Shown piece by piece: positions 10,101 through 19,125 of a stretch of DNA of 64,000 bases (the stretch's first letter is position 1; every line of letters begins with the position of its first letter). The stretch comes from Aotearoamyces nothofagi. Taxonomy: Eukaryota > Ascomycota > Leotiomycetes > Leotiales > Tympanidaceae. Below the pieces are notes generated by a model. It was not told where the DNA came from. It ran no database searches and was given only the letters and a program-made list of their open reading frames with translations. Location: the NCBI GenBank assembly GCA_015345905.1, contig JADDTR010000002.1:1116001-1180000 (forward strand). The letters run 5' to 3'. Both the position numbers and the translations under genes were made by a program.

Positions 10101-11009
10101 AATCGCTTCCTTGTTGGTAACAGACAGGCTGTGAAGCTTTATATCGATGATATCTGCTCTATGCCAGCTGAACATGCCACTTTGCCCCTCCCTGCTTCCT
10201 ATTTGACCCCTATTACCATCCTAGGGCGCCTCCCACCTACGTCCCGTGAGGGATTCCTTTCGCTACCATACCTCATCGACCATGCTCGTAACTTTGCAAT
10301 ATTAGTAAAGCTGTGGCTAGAGTCGACATCGAGTTTTTTTCCGCCCCCAAGTCTCGATGGTGACTTACTCAAATTCCATGAGCTCTGTCTTGACCTTCAA
10401 CGCCGGACAGACGAATGTATTCTCAAAGCTGAAGCTGAGGATGCGAGATCTGGGGAGCAGTTGAACTTACCATGGGATGACCTTGTTGAAAGTCTCGAAG
10501 CTACCTCCCTATCGCCTTCAGTCTTACACTTTCCAATAAACAGTGAAACGATAGATCCTGAGCTTACTGCTCCATCTATCTACCCTCACTCCGCGCCTCC
10601 CCTGTCCTATCATTATGCAAGCGTTGCTCCTGGCTCTGCGGGTAGTGAAACAGGTAGTACTGAAAGGAGAGAACGCCAAAGCTTCTGGGAGCGAACATTT
10701 GGCGATGAGTCTAAGTATGCACGACCATATGAGCCTGAAAGTGCATATAGACCATCGCCACCCGAGCGTGGAGCCAGCAGGAACAGCAAGGGTGGCGCAG
10801 TTGGGAAGGGATTCCTGAGCGGGTTACGTAAGAAGAATGAGAAAGACAAAGACAAAGATGACAAGAAGGAGAAAGATAGGGCCGAGAGAGAAGAGTACTT
10901 CTTGGACCCTTGGGAAAAAGAGAAGCAGGACGCACGAGGCAGAGATATCAGAAGCAGAGATGTCCAGCAGCATCGGCCAGGAAGCTCTTGGGACTCTAGT
11001 ATGATATGA
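7113..11009 (+). CDS. BUD2: Ras-family GTPase-activating protein, Bud2-like (PH-like, C2, RasGAP)
   Basis: Single-exon, 1298 residues. It stimulates GTP hydrolysis by a Ras-family GTPase; the yeast protein of this architecture, Bud2, acts on Rsr1/Bud1 in polarity. Residues 1-250 are Ser/Pro/Arg-rich disorder. About 253-520 look PH-like (RMRGAVEFKTAVYGLW, FDHWLSAFLSWQQ). A C2 domain follows at about 558-710 (SVRVIEAKI, DYFAEVLIDG, TKPFWREDCEF). The RasGAP domain spans about 780-1030: the arginine finger is R828 in LLFRGNSLLTQ, and the signature SGFLFLRFFCPALLNPK lies at 937-953, with the conserved FLR (941-943) and PA (947-948). The tail is basic and low complexity (KKNEKDKDKDDKKEKDR). The start is the first in-frame Met; Met8 and Met13 are alternatives. 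Class is certain; orthology to Bud2 rather than another RasGAP is an inference from the C2-RasGAP order. Confidence 0.9.
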   Translation: MRKHSLSMPPEGMDRRHSTGENRGERDPETWQQRPEQAIFKSLEIPDDQLPISRARAVEPTIRPVMPEPGDGLEEDCRADTPLRSQILDESSLQASPRSIPGGEKSRERRKGLVFEDTFPPRDSSPNQKGLDSPTTTRESSPSQSSSLRPRTRTLDESRPRRQTSTKISKNRHRIGSVHSTSSIGISDNEERPFPDSSSLVYPPVSSFRQPSLAVKPSNSRKLVKRTTSRPSSPLQSPPSVDSLPVPVATTDANKILRLMNSLNGRMRGAVEFKTAVYGLWNSGICYIDERGSLCYEGEDRGPFHQSIIPDLRGCRVRPAMSLEKHARCLEIEASSGAKLQMLPLVSSEFDHWLSAFLSWQQTRLHLVIPFGDPKQNTFSRSSSFTPPKDVNIIKIGKLLLWDKGVLQSPTATGRVISPRDSRASIRSWRKVSCILQDNGEFKLMTENNVIMLSIIQLSQLSRCAIQQLDRSVLNEEYCIAIFPQYSPTSTAISIIRPVYIALESRVLFEVWFVLLRAFAVPEIYGPQPTSPTETDDSSSVQDQHLYATSKDMFRIEKSISVRVIEAKIRARNARSDPQPVSRNSVKPEQDPAVGDYFAEVLIDGEVRARTMVKTATTKPFWREDCEFQDLPATLPELVITLKRQGPPSDIPTNALRSSSSVNNSDQVLESFCGAVQIPLDQLVRGKDVEGWRPILDDRQETIGEMFLKIRHDEIAVLMAKDYQPISELLHKFSNGLTLQISQIVPSNLRYLSETFVNIFQVSGHSATWLMALVEDEIDGVGKETPLSRLRFSRRLGSNDSFDSVGDREQSVRDMGKSLTGEANLLFRGNSLLTQALDFHMRRLGKEYLEETLRDKIQQINALNPDCEVDPSRLSSGDDVSKNWSQLNALTRSVWEGIASSANQCPPELRQILKYIRAVADDRYGDFLRTVPYTSVSGFLFLRFFCPALLNPKLFGLLPDHPRPKAQRTLTLIAKSLQVLANLTMFGQKEAWMEPMNRFLVGNRQAVKLYIDDICSMPAEHATLPLPASYLTPITILGRLPPTSREGFLSLPYLIDHARNFAILVKLWLESTSSFFPPPSLDGDLLKFHELCLDLQRRTDECILKAEAEDARSGEQLNLPWDDLVESLEATSLSPSVLHFPINSETIDPELTAPSIYPHSAPPLSYHYASVAPGSAGSETGSTERRERQSFWERTFGDESKYARPYEPESAYRPSPPERGASRNSKGGAVGKGFLSGLRKKNEKDKDKDDKKEKDRAEREEYFLDPWEKEKQDARGRDIRSRDVQQHRPGSSWDSSMI

Positions 11010-11378
11010 GCATAACGAAATCAAGGATTTGCATACATGTGGGTGGACATTTAGTGTTTTGGCTGAAGCTTTTTGCATTCATGGTGGTTAGGCTGCTGCA
11101 CGCACGTGCAGAGCCACGGATTACGAACTGGCGTTGGTCTGATATGGATTTTTTTTATTTTATACCACTACAGCGATGCTTTTGAGTGCCTAAATCGGCG
11201 ACTTTTATCCGTCCCACTCCAGCTGCTACTTGCCATAGAGCTAGGTATACTCGCAAACGCTTCTGCTACATACGCTTCTGCTTAATAAGCTTCTGCATAT
11301 CATGTTTTTTTGTGGAACCTCTCCCTATGCATGCATCTAGTGATAGTTATCATCTTCCTCGTGCCCTCGTAGCCTCGG
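11010..11378. terminator. Convergent 3' region RasGAP / cyclophilin-40
   Basis: 369 bp between two facing stop codons. It must hold both polyadenylation regions. A T-rich tract at about 11149-11163 is the only feature seen. Confidence 0.4.
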
Positions 11379-12547
11379 TCACGCAAAGAATTTACTGTAG
11401 GCGGCTTTCTCCTTCTTGGCTCTGTCCGCCGCCGCCTTCTTCACGGCAGCAAGCTCCTTGGTAATGGCGGCATCGCCGGGCACGAGCTTCACGGCCTCCT
11501 CCAGATCCTTCAGAGCTGCTTCCTCGTCCTTGAGACCGACTTCCGCAACAGCTCTGCGGTAGAGGGCCTTCGCCCGGTCGGTACCTGAGATGCCAGGGAC
11601 CTCGAGCGCAAACGTGGCCGACTTGAGAGCCTCGTCGTATGACTTCAGCTTATTGCTCAGCAGGGCCGAGTTGGAGTTCAGGGTGAAGCGCAGCGACGTA
11701 AGCTGCTTCTTGACCTCCTCTGACGCATCCTTGGTATCCGGATCCTCGTTCAGGTAGCGCAGTCCCTTCTGGTACTTGTCCAACCCCAGGCTGAAGTTCC
11801 CCGCCTTGAACGCCGTGTTTCCGAAATCCTTGACCGCAGCGGCGATCTTGGCGATCTCCTCTGCGCTGAACTCTGCGTCGGCCGCTTTGGCGTCTTCGGG
11901 GAAATCCTCGTATGCGTCGCCGGTTGGGTCGGCCGTCTTGGTGTCCGCTGTGAGAGCCTCTTCACCGGTGAGCTGTCCGCAGTTTGTGATGACGACGTCT
12001 TTCGCGGGCTTATCAGATCCTTGCGTGGGAAGGTTCTCGATCTTGCGGACAATGGATTTGCCGGTCAAGACCTCGCCGAAGACGACGTGCTTGCCGTCGA
12101 GGTGGGGTGTTTGGACAGTGGTGATAAAGAATTGAGAGCCGTTAGTGCCTAAAAAAACGTCAGATCGCATCCACTGTATTATACAATGAGGCGTGTACCT
12201 GGACCAGCATTGGCCATTGAGAGCAAGAACGGCTTTGTGTGCTTCAGATCGAAGTTCTCGTCGTCAAACTTGGCGCCGTAGATGGACTCTCCACCAGTGC
12301 CATTGCCAGCTGTAAAGTCGCCACCTTGAATCATGAATTGCTTGATCACGCGGTGGAAGCCAGAGCCCTTATACGACAATGGCTTTCCGGCCTTGCCAAC
12401 ACCCTTCTCTCCGGTGCACAGAGCTCTGAAGTTCTCGGCCGTCTTGGGAACAACATCGTCGTACAGCTCGAATGTGATGCGCCCTGCCTCCTTGTTCCCG
12501 ATTGAGATGTCAAAAAAGACACGGCTGCGCTCCTTTTTGTCTGCCAT
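11379..12547 (-). CDS. CPR6: Cyclophilin-40 type peptidyl-prolyl isomerase (Hsp90 co-chaperone)
   Basis: Exons 12199-12547 and 11379-12148 with a 50-nt intron (12149-12198), giving 372 residues, the normal Cyp40 length. The N-terminal cyclophilin domain (about 1-175) includes [20 protein letters not shown], the catalytic-loop sequence [20 protein letters not shown] (Arg in FHRVI, plus FMIQGGDF), SMANAGPG joined by the splice to [10 protein letters not shown], and [12 protein letters not shown]. The C-terminal half (about 220-372) carries TPR helices ([59 protein letters not shown]) that in the family bind the C-terminal MEEVD of Hsp90. Regulation: a perfect heat-shock element stands 84-96 bp upstream of the start codon. 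Very confident. Confidence 0.96.
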
Positions 12548-12905
12548 GGTGTGATAAGTGTATCCTCGAATGGATTTGCAGGAATAATTGGCTAGATTGT
12601 GAACAAGAATTTAAGTATCTCAGCCTCGGGTTCTTGAACATTCCATTCGGCGGAGCAGATTCGGAGAAAGGTTTCGCCGTTTACAGAAGGAACAGGTGGT
12701 GATAGCGAAGCTAATGATTGATGGGTTCTTTTAGGGTTAAAAAATAAGCTTATAGTATTAGAATACCCCATGTACAGTTGATAGATAATGATATTGAAAA
12801 AGTCTATTAAGGCGCTCATGAGGCGATATTCTCTGTTCCCCTGCCATTTCTTCGTAAACACGTGAACTCAGAGCCCACTTCCACTTTCAACATATTGAAC
12901 TCTCA
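12548..12905. promoter_or_regulatory. Upstream region of cyclophilin-40
   Basis: 358 bp between the Cyp40 start and the stop codon of the next minus-strand gene. It carries the heat-shock element at 12631-12643 and further loose GAA/TTC half sites around it (for example near 12601 and 12664). Confidence 0.6.
12631..12643 (-). promoter_or_regulatory. Heat-shock element upstream of cyclophilin-40
   Basis: TTCTTGAACATTC is a perfect three-unit alternating array (TTC nn GAA nn TTC), the binding site of the Hsf1 trimer. It lies 84-96 bp upstream of the Cyp40 start codon, a typical promoter distance. Cyp40-type co-chaperones are known Hsf1 targets in yeast, so site and gene function agree. Confidence 0.8.
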
Positions 12906-14241
12906 TCAAGAGCTCTTCCCTAGAATCTCTTGGTCCTTTGCACCAGGTATGACCCTCCAACACCATCCACACCAACTCCTGGTCTTCCCTTCTATCTCCC
13001 GAACCAAGTACTTTCCCTGCTCTCTTTCATCTTCCCACTCCGCGACACAAGCTCCTACTTTGACCATCCGGACTAGCTTCTTCTTCACCACTCCTCCAAT
13101 CCCTTCAATCTCATGCCTCGTGTATCCGGGTCCTCTTTGGGTTGATGAATCGGAAGAAGAACTTGGCGTTGGACTCGTACCAAAGGAAAAGCCCCTCTCA
13201 TTTTTGAGACCGCCGCCGACTGTGGCCGAAGCATCAATTTCTCTTGCATCTTCAGCATCACAGTCGATCTCTTCTTCAACCTGACGTACCGCAACACATT
13301 GTGAGGCGCGTCCGCATTCAAAGCTTCGATTCCCTTCTCCAATCCCGGTGCCAAGGCCACCGAGAGAAGCAGGACCATAGCGTGTCCGCCAGTGCCAAAT
13401 CGAGTCGTATGTGTTGTCTGCACTTCTGAGGCCTCGTCCACAAGGCTGGCAAAGCCAAACACCTTCCGATGAACACGAGCACACTTCGGTCCGGATCACA
13501 TCTCCATTCAACGGCTCAGTAAGAGTAAGATGCGGAAACACTAGGTCGACAAGTGGTGCACGGATACATGAAGGGCAGAGGCGACGATGCCTATGACGCA
13601 TCATAATCGGCGCTGGGGGTTTGATGGTGCAATTCTGTAATAAAGTCAGCACATGAACATGTCATGGGACGAAAGGAGGTGCAGCATACCCTACAAATCA
13701 CCCTCCTGCATCTTCTGCAATCCTTCACCATATCCCTTGCACAGCTTCCCACCTTCCCATTCCCACCTCCCAGGCCCTCCTCAACAAAATACCAATCTGC
13801 GGCTCTCGCTCTATATCTAAGTGCATGCTCGGGATTCGGCGTTTCATCTTCGTTCACGCAGCGGAGCGTTTTATTTATTAATTGCGTACGGAACTGGAGC
13901 AAATTCGCGCGCACTTGGCGGCATGTGCGTGAGAGGTTGTCGAGTGTATTCAGGTCAATCGAGGAGGCAATGGAGCAGATGATGCTGCGTTGATCATCAG
14001 TGAGGGGTCGACGCGGGGTTATTTATTCCAAGGCGGGGTCTTACGGATAACATCCCATAGCCTCTGTGAGTGCATTTTTATTTGGATTCTCCCTTTGTGA
14101 GGCAGTATCTGCGACAGGATCGACGTCGTGATTTGTCGAACGCTCAAAGTGCGCCCAATGTGGGGGATTAACAGAGATCGCTTTGAAGGAATGAAGTTCT
14201 CGAGGATCCGAACCATCATCCAGATCTACGAAAACAACCAT
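12906..14241 (-). CDS. Conserved fungal protein, F-box-like N-terminus plus Cys-rich (FYVE/PHD-like) motifs
   Basis: Three exons inferred: 14045-14241, 13690-13984 and 12906-13634, introns of 60 and 55 nt, 406 residues. The splice at 13635-13689 joins DCRRCRRVICR to NCTIKPP, making a paired CxxC cluster (CRRC, CRNC) followed by HRHRRLCPSCIRAPL, and later CSCSSEGVWLCQPCGRG, so at least four CxxC pairs are available for zinc. The region before it (SSIDLNTLDNLSRTCRQVRANLLQ) reads like an F-box-type helical motif. Proteins with this order are, to my memory, annotated in Pezizomycotina as hypothetical or FYVE/PHD zinc-finger proteins; function unknown. The start at 14241 is chosen because the sequence after it (MVVFVDLDDGSDP) looks soluble; an in-frame Met at 14307 would add a hydrophobic stretch (FLFPLVLLVFLPVS) and is the alternative. 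Confidence 0.72.
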
Positions 14242-14406
14242 GTTTCGTGAGACTGGCAGAAAAACGAGGAGAACGAGAGGAAATAAAAACTCCCATTGAA
14301 CCCGCACGGAGGGGATGGGGAACGAAACGGCGTTGTAGAAGGAGGTGAAGAAGGATGGAATGATAGGGACTGCTGGCAGTGTTATCGCCTACGCACAGGC
14401 GCCCGG

Positions 14407-14444
14407 CGCTCTACGCTCTACGCTCTACGCTCTACGCTCTACGC
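14407..14444. repeat. Tandem heptamer CGCTCTA, five copies
   Basis: Perfect 7-bp tandem array in the gene-poor block. Confidence 0.9.
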
Positions 14445-14657
14445 CACCCACTCTCTCGCTCAGTGGGCGGCCGCTGTATTTATTAGCGATTGTGGCTCCG
14501 CGATCCGCGCTTGCGACCGTCAACTCTTTTAGGTGAGCACGTGGTGCATCAGGTACGTAAGGTACCGAGATACGACCAGTATACACCCTTAGTACTACTC
14601 GTGCTTCAACTGCCATTTTGTCCATCACTGAAACCACCTCGACGTTGCTCGCCGTAC

Positions 14658-14684
14658 ATGAAGGCCATGAAGGCCATGAAGGCC
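14658..14684. repeat. Tandem nonamer ATGAAGGCC, three copies
   Basis: Three exact 9-bp copies in tandem. Confidence 0.85.
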
Positions 14685-14940
14685 CCGTCGCGTCCTGTCG
14701 CACTGTAAACAAATCCCCAGCGCTCAATCAGTAGAGATGCTGCTACGCCTCATGCCTCGCCGAGTTTCGTGCACCATTACTTCGTCGCTCGTACGCACCG
14801 CCAATCTAATTCTTCAGCCTAATCCCTCTGATATGTGCCGAACGGGGTGAGCCCATGATGCTTAAGTATAGGCGTCAAAGGTAATTACTTTGTTTGTCTA
14901 TTCTGCCATTCTAAGCATAGAGTGTCCCACCCAATCCCGG

Positions 14941-14958
14941 GGCCGAATCAGCTCGGCC
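14941..14958. repeat. Small inverted repeat GGCCGA/TCGGCC
   Basis: Six-bp perfect arms around a 6-nt centre (ATCAGC). Could be a regulator site or chance. Confidence 0.4.
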
Positions 14959-15383
14959 AAGTCCCCAATCATCCATTTTCCACTCTTTGTCGTGAGTATC
15001 ATGAAAGTCGCGACGATCATCTACTTCATTCATATATACTGTCCCACCGGTGTGACTAAGATCAATGTAGATATAGTCAATTATGGGTGCCCGCCAGGAG
15101 AGGCTTCATTCCTATCCATAACGTAAAGTCATCAATAACACAAAGTAATCAGACAGTCGCATCCGGCAATGCGGCTCTGACTCTCGTCTGTAGGTTAGAC
15201 ACCACCACGAGGTTTAGATCCGTTGGGAGAAATAGTTTATTGATAGCTGTTATTATAGGAGGATATGTTATTATGGGAGGATAAATCGCAGCAAACCCCG
15301 TATTCTGTGAGAACACAGGGTACAGGACATGGTGTAGGCCAGCGAGGCGACTATGTCATGCCCTATACTTGAGAGAGAAAAGT

Positions 15384-15823
15384 CTAAAACGGCCGCAGAA
15401 GCAACCGAGGTCCTTTGGCATCCCCCCCAGGAATGACGCACTTTCCATTCATATATGTTTCAAAGATGTAGCAGACGTGAAACTGGTTGATGTAGAAATA
15501 GATCCCCACGCAGAGAAATAAGTAAAAGAGCGAGCCAATGGAGCGTTGCGCAAAGATCCCGACAGAGCTTGAATCACAGATAGCCACTTCAATGAAAGCA
15601 TTATAGCTCAAATGACAGCCATGAGACCTTGCAGACAGAGATCTGAATGGTCACATATAAAAAATAAGCCATATTGCAATGAAGCCGACGAGATTGGCGA
15701 GGTGCAATCATAGAGAATGACTTTGAAGTCTATATCCAACTGGGAGATGGGAGACATAATTTGTCCCAAGATGACAGCACCGGTTCGAAGGAGGAACTTG
15801 GAATATTCTTGACAAAGCAACAA
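15384..15823 (-). other. Hydrophobic open frames, possible decayed membrane-protein gene
   Basis: Two minus-strand frames in succession encode hydrophobic segments (for example SLFYLFLCVGIYFYI, and in a neighbouring frame NLVGFIAIWLIFYM). They look more protein-like than the surrounding low-complexity frames, but I cannot join them with convincing splice sites and recognise no family. It may be a relic of a multi-pass membrane protein or chance. Confidence 0.2.
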
Positions 15824-15891
15824 GAGAGGAAGAAGTCGGTGAATAAATTATAAGACTGGCAAGGAGCCGGTAGGACATTGCAACAAGCCAT

Positions 15892-15945
15892 ACTGCCTCT
15901 CTCGCGAAATATACTGCCTCCTCGTGATTTCGCGAGAGAGGCAGT
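15892..15945. repeat. Perfect 19-bp inverted repeat (hairpin) with 16-nt loop
   Basis: Arms 15892-15910 (ACTGCCTCTCTCGCGAAAT) and 15927-15945 are exact reverse complements. The loop starts with the same ATACTGCCTC (15911-15920) that begins at 15890, so the left arm is also directly duplicated at 21-bp spacing. No flanking target duplication or transposon gene is seen. Confidence 0.95.
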
Positions 15946-17148
15946 TCATAGCTTCAGAAGCATCCAAATGCATATACTATCGCTTCACAATTCTAGGCTT
16001 TGAAAGACTGATCCATAGTACTGTACAGCACTAACTAGTTTCGGATATCATGCGTTGTCTTATGATTATGATGACATCCAGACAGTAATAAGGACCAGGT
16101 ATGATAATAATGACTGGCTTACAATATATATTGACCGCTTTCATGTTTGACTCGTGCTAGTACATCTATCTGCGACTCGATCGACTGCCGACATGATAAG
16201 CAAACGTATCGGAGTATGGAGGAAGGAAGGAGGGAGCGACTAAACGAATATCCACTGAGATGTTTTGTATATCAGGTCGCCGGATCCTTTACATGCGTCT
16301 CCCCTAATTATGGTTCCCATTCACCGCTCCTTCAAAGGAACTTTCCCCACACTCACTACGGCGCCGTGGGTGCGTTTCCAGGGTTGATTCCTGGAGCTCT
16401 CAATGATAGGGCCCCCGGACCGGGTCCACCCTACTTCACCGACATAATATACCCCATTTTATCACTGACACGACGGCAGATGTAAGGGTACTTCGAGTCG
16501 TCACCTTGGGCCTTGCAACTTTGTATGCAACAGCAGACCCAACGTCGTAGGGACTCAATTACCACATGGAGGGATCAGCCAGAATATATATACATATCTA
16601 TCGGAGAGAGATAAGCTCTTGGGATCTGATTCACGTTTACACGGGCGAACCTGTCGTCTGGGGTGCCGGTGTCACATCGATCTGCCGCACCGTATCACCT
16701 TTCCGGTATCACAACGGATGACCGACAGCTACAGTAGGGATTCCAGGCCGATACCCCAACGGGAAGCTGCCTTGTGAGGTCTCCCGGAATACGCACAGGC
16801 GGAGGCATGTCACCATGCGAAGGAACGAGAGTGCGGAGCTGTGCGAGCTACGGCTGAATGACGACGGTGGAGCCTGGCGCAACAGCGAACGCTGGAGTCG
16901 CAATCCACAGCGTCGGCCTTTGCAACTGTGTGCTCTGGACCCTGCGGTTTGTGCTCTGTAACATCCATTCGTGTTGTCAGCCATCAGAATCAGCATGCGG
17001 CTTCGACGCACGGATGGCGGAGTGCTCGCAGGCAGCCTCAACCCCCACAGTGCGCCCAGAGAAGCAGGGCCGCACCGAGTAGGGTAGTACTGTAGTACTG
17101 TGGCACCGCCATGCAGAGCGCACGGAGTGTAGAGTTGCAAGGGGTGCT

Positions 17149-17203
17149 GGATGGCGGGATGGCGGGATGGCAGGGTGTATTGGTGTATTGGTTATTGGTG
17201 TAG
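17149..17203. repeat. Two adjoining short tandem arrays (GGATGGCG; GTGTATTG)
   Basis: Three copies of GGATGGCG-like units run directly into imperfect copies of GTGTATTG. Confidence 0.7.
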
Positions 17204-17400
17204 TGGAGGGTTGGAGTGCACGAGAGAGGTAAACTGAAGCGTGCCTCATTACGAGTACAGTACTTACATCGATATACCTTAGGTATAGTGCCCACACTGC
17301 CCGCACTGCCCGCACCATCTTACCCACGCTATATATACCATGCAGTACCCGTTGCAGGAGTCAGATGGCATACTGTGCATGGGTATGCGTGTCATGTGGT

Positions 17401-17527
17401 AGGAAGAGAGGAAGAGAAGAAGAGAGTAAGAGAGTAAGATGGTAAGATGGTAATAGAGTAAGATGGTAAGATGGTAAGATGGAAAGATGGAAAGAGAGTA
17501 AGAGAGGAGGAGAGTAAGAGAAGAGAG
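17401..17527. repeat. Purine-strand tandem array, units GTAAGATG and GAGAGTAA
   Basis: About 125 bp almost entirely of A and G with interspersed T, built of 8-bp units (GGTAAGAT repeated, then GAGAGTAAGAGA). The strand asymmetry is strong: C is almost absent. Confidence 0.85.
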
Positions 17528-17764
17528 CAATAGCTACCACTGCGGCCTTACTCGCTAGCCTCGCACCCAGGCTGCCTCTATGACTCTGGGGCAGTAAGGA
17601 CGCTGTCGTGCTACAGTCGCACCCATCGGCCCCCCACCGTGCCCAGCAGCTGGAAAGGTCTGCACTACCCTCACTGGGCCCACCTCCCACCGCCAAGCCC
17701 GCACACCCTGGCGCCTCGGATCGCCGGTGCTTGTACCGTGTACTTGCACAGGATACATAAGAGG

Positions 17765-17907
17765 GCTTGCACAGTACACTGGTACCGTACACTGGTACCG
17801 TACACTGGTGCCGTACACTGGTGCCGTATACCTGTATAATGCACTTGTATAATGCGCTTGTATCATGCACTTGTATAATGCACTTGTACTGTATACTTGC
17901 ACCGTAT
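17765..17907. repeat. 13-bp minisatellite, eleven phase-perfect copies
   Basis: Eleven consecutive 13-bp units without a single insertion or deletion. Two sub-types occur in blocks: ACTGGTACCGTAC (copies 2-5) and ACTTGTATAATGC (copies 6-9), with hybrid units at both ends (GCTTGCACAGTAC, ACTTGCACCGTAT). The units differ by substitutions only. Confidence 0.92.
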
Positions 17908-18403
17908 GCTGCTCCAGAATGGACATTACTCTCGCCGTGCATACAGTACATGCATTGTGCAGCCAGCAGCTCGTAGGCGAAGGGCCCCCCAGAGCAGCCT
18001 CCTGGACACCTGCGCAGCGTTCGTGCTTTAGCGTTCGTGCACCATCCGTGCAGCGTCCTCGCATCGCGGCGATCGGGATCGTGCTGCCCTATTGGCCGGT
18101 GTCCACGGCCGCCGCTCCCATTGGGCCGGCTGCCCCCAACCCTGCGGTACCAGCACTGCTCTGGACGGGAGTGCGACCGTCGACAGGCGTAAACGTGGGC
18201 CAGGGAGGGCGTCATAGGGCCGGCCGCAGAGAATGCGCCAGCGTCAGAGATGCTCCCTGGGTAGGTAAGTACGCACAGTAAGTGCGCACAGTAAGGATAC
18301 CGTACATAAGGTAGATGGGTAGTGTATACGCATACTGTAACTCCTGGCGCAGCAGGGTCGTGGTGTTGTAGTGTTTTGGTGTTGTAGTGTCGTCGTGTCG
18401 TAG

Positions 18404-18441
18404 GTACTGTACTGTACTGTACTGTACTGTACTGTACTGTA
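18404..18441. repeat. Pentamer microsatellite (GTACT), 7.6 copies
   Basis: Perfect 38-nt array. Confidence 0.95.
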
Positions 18442-18449
18442 GATAGGCT

Positions 18450-18484
18450 CTGCGCCTGCACCTGCGCCTGCGCCTGCACCTGCC
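18450..18484. repeat. Hexamer microsatellite (CTGCRC)
   Basis: Alternating CTGCGC and CTGCAC units, about six copies, 9 nt after the GTACT array. Confidence 0.9.
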
Positions 18485-18658
18485 CCGGCTCGCTGCAGTT
18501 GTCTGATCTGGTATGCCGGCGTCCTTGTCCGGTAGCGGCCGCGAGGACAGCGTAGCAGCGTAGCGGCAGCCGTGCCTGTAGCGGTCCTGGATGCGTTGCT
18601 GTGCCCCGTCGGCATCACTTGCGGGCCTTGGTCTATGGCGGTCAGAGGCTGCAGCCAG

Positions 18659-18694
18659 TCCAGGGCTGTCCAGGGCTGTCCAGGGCTGTCCAGT
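18659..18694. repeat. Decamer tandem array CAGGGCTGTC
   Basis: Three exact copies and a partial fourth. Confidence 0.9.
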
Positions 18695-18722
18695 GCACTC
18701 CGTCCAGTGCAGTACACCGCTG

Positions 18723-18759
<37 letters not shown>
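18723..18759. repeat. Tetramer microsatellite (CAAT), nine copies
   Basis: Perfect array 857 bp upstream of the trehalase start codon. Confidence 0.95.
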
Positions 18760-19086
18760 CACTGCCTCGCCTGCCTTCTCACGCACCGTGCTTAGACGAT
18801 ACGAGTGCACTTGCATCTCTCACTCAGCCGGATCGCCATACCACCGGCCAGCATGGCCACGGCCATTGCAGCATCGCAGCATTGCATCCGTATGGTCCAG
18901 GGTCCCGCTGAGTTCGTGGTATATGTCCAGGCCTGCATTGTACGCCGTACCCCCTTCTGGGCGTGCGTTTTGTGGCTACCCGCCGAAAGAAGGTTTAACG
19001 AGCAAGTGCTGGATCCACCACGGACCCTCTCCGACGGCGGCTCCTTTCACCTTTTCCCTCAAGAACCTTTCTCGCAGCGCTCTGCA

Positions 19087-19125
19087 CGCTTCCAACGCTT
19101 CCAACGCTTCCAACGCTTCCAACGC
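19087..19125. repeat. Nonamer tandem array CGCTTCCAA, four copies
   Basis: Perfect 9-bp array about 455 bp upstream of the trehalase start codon. Confidence 0.92.

Noticed and set aside
17361-18479. 372-codon open frame on the minus strand
   Set aside because: Built of translated tandem arrays (13-bp minisatellite, GTACT, CTGCRC); repetitive, no domain, and the frame stays open because of the arrays.
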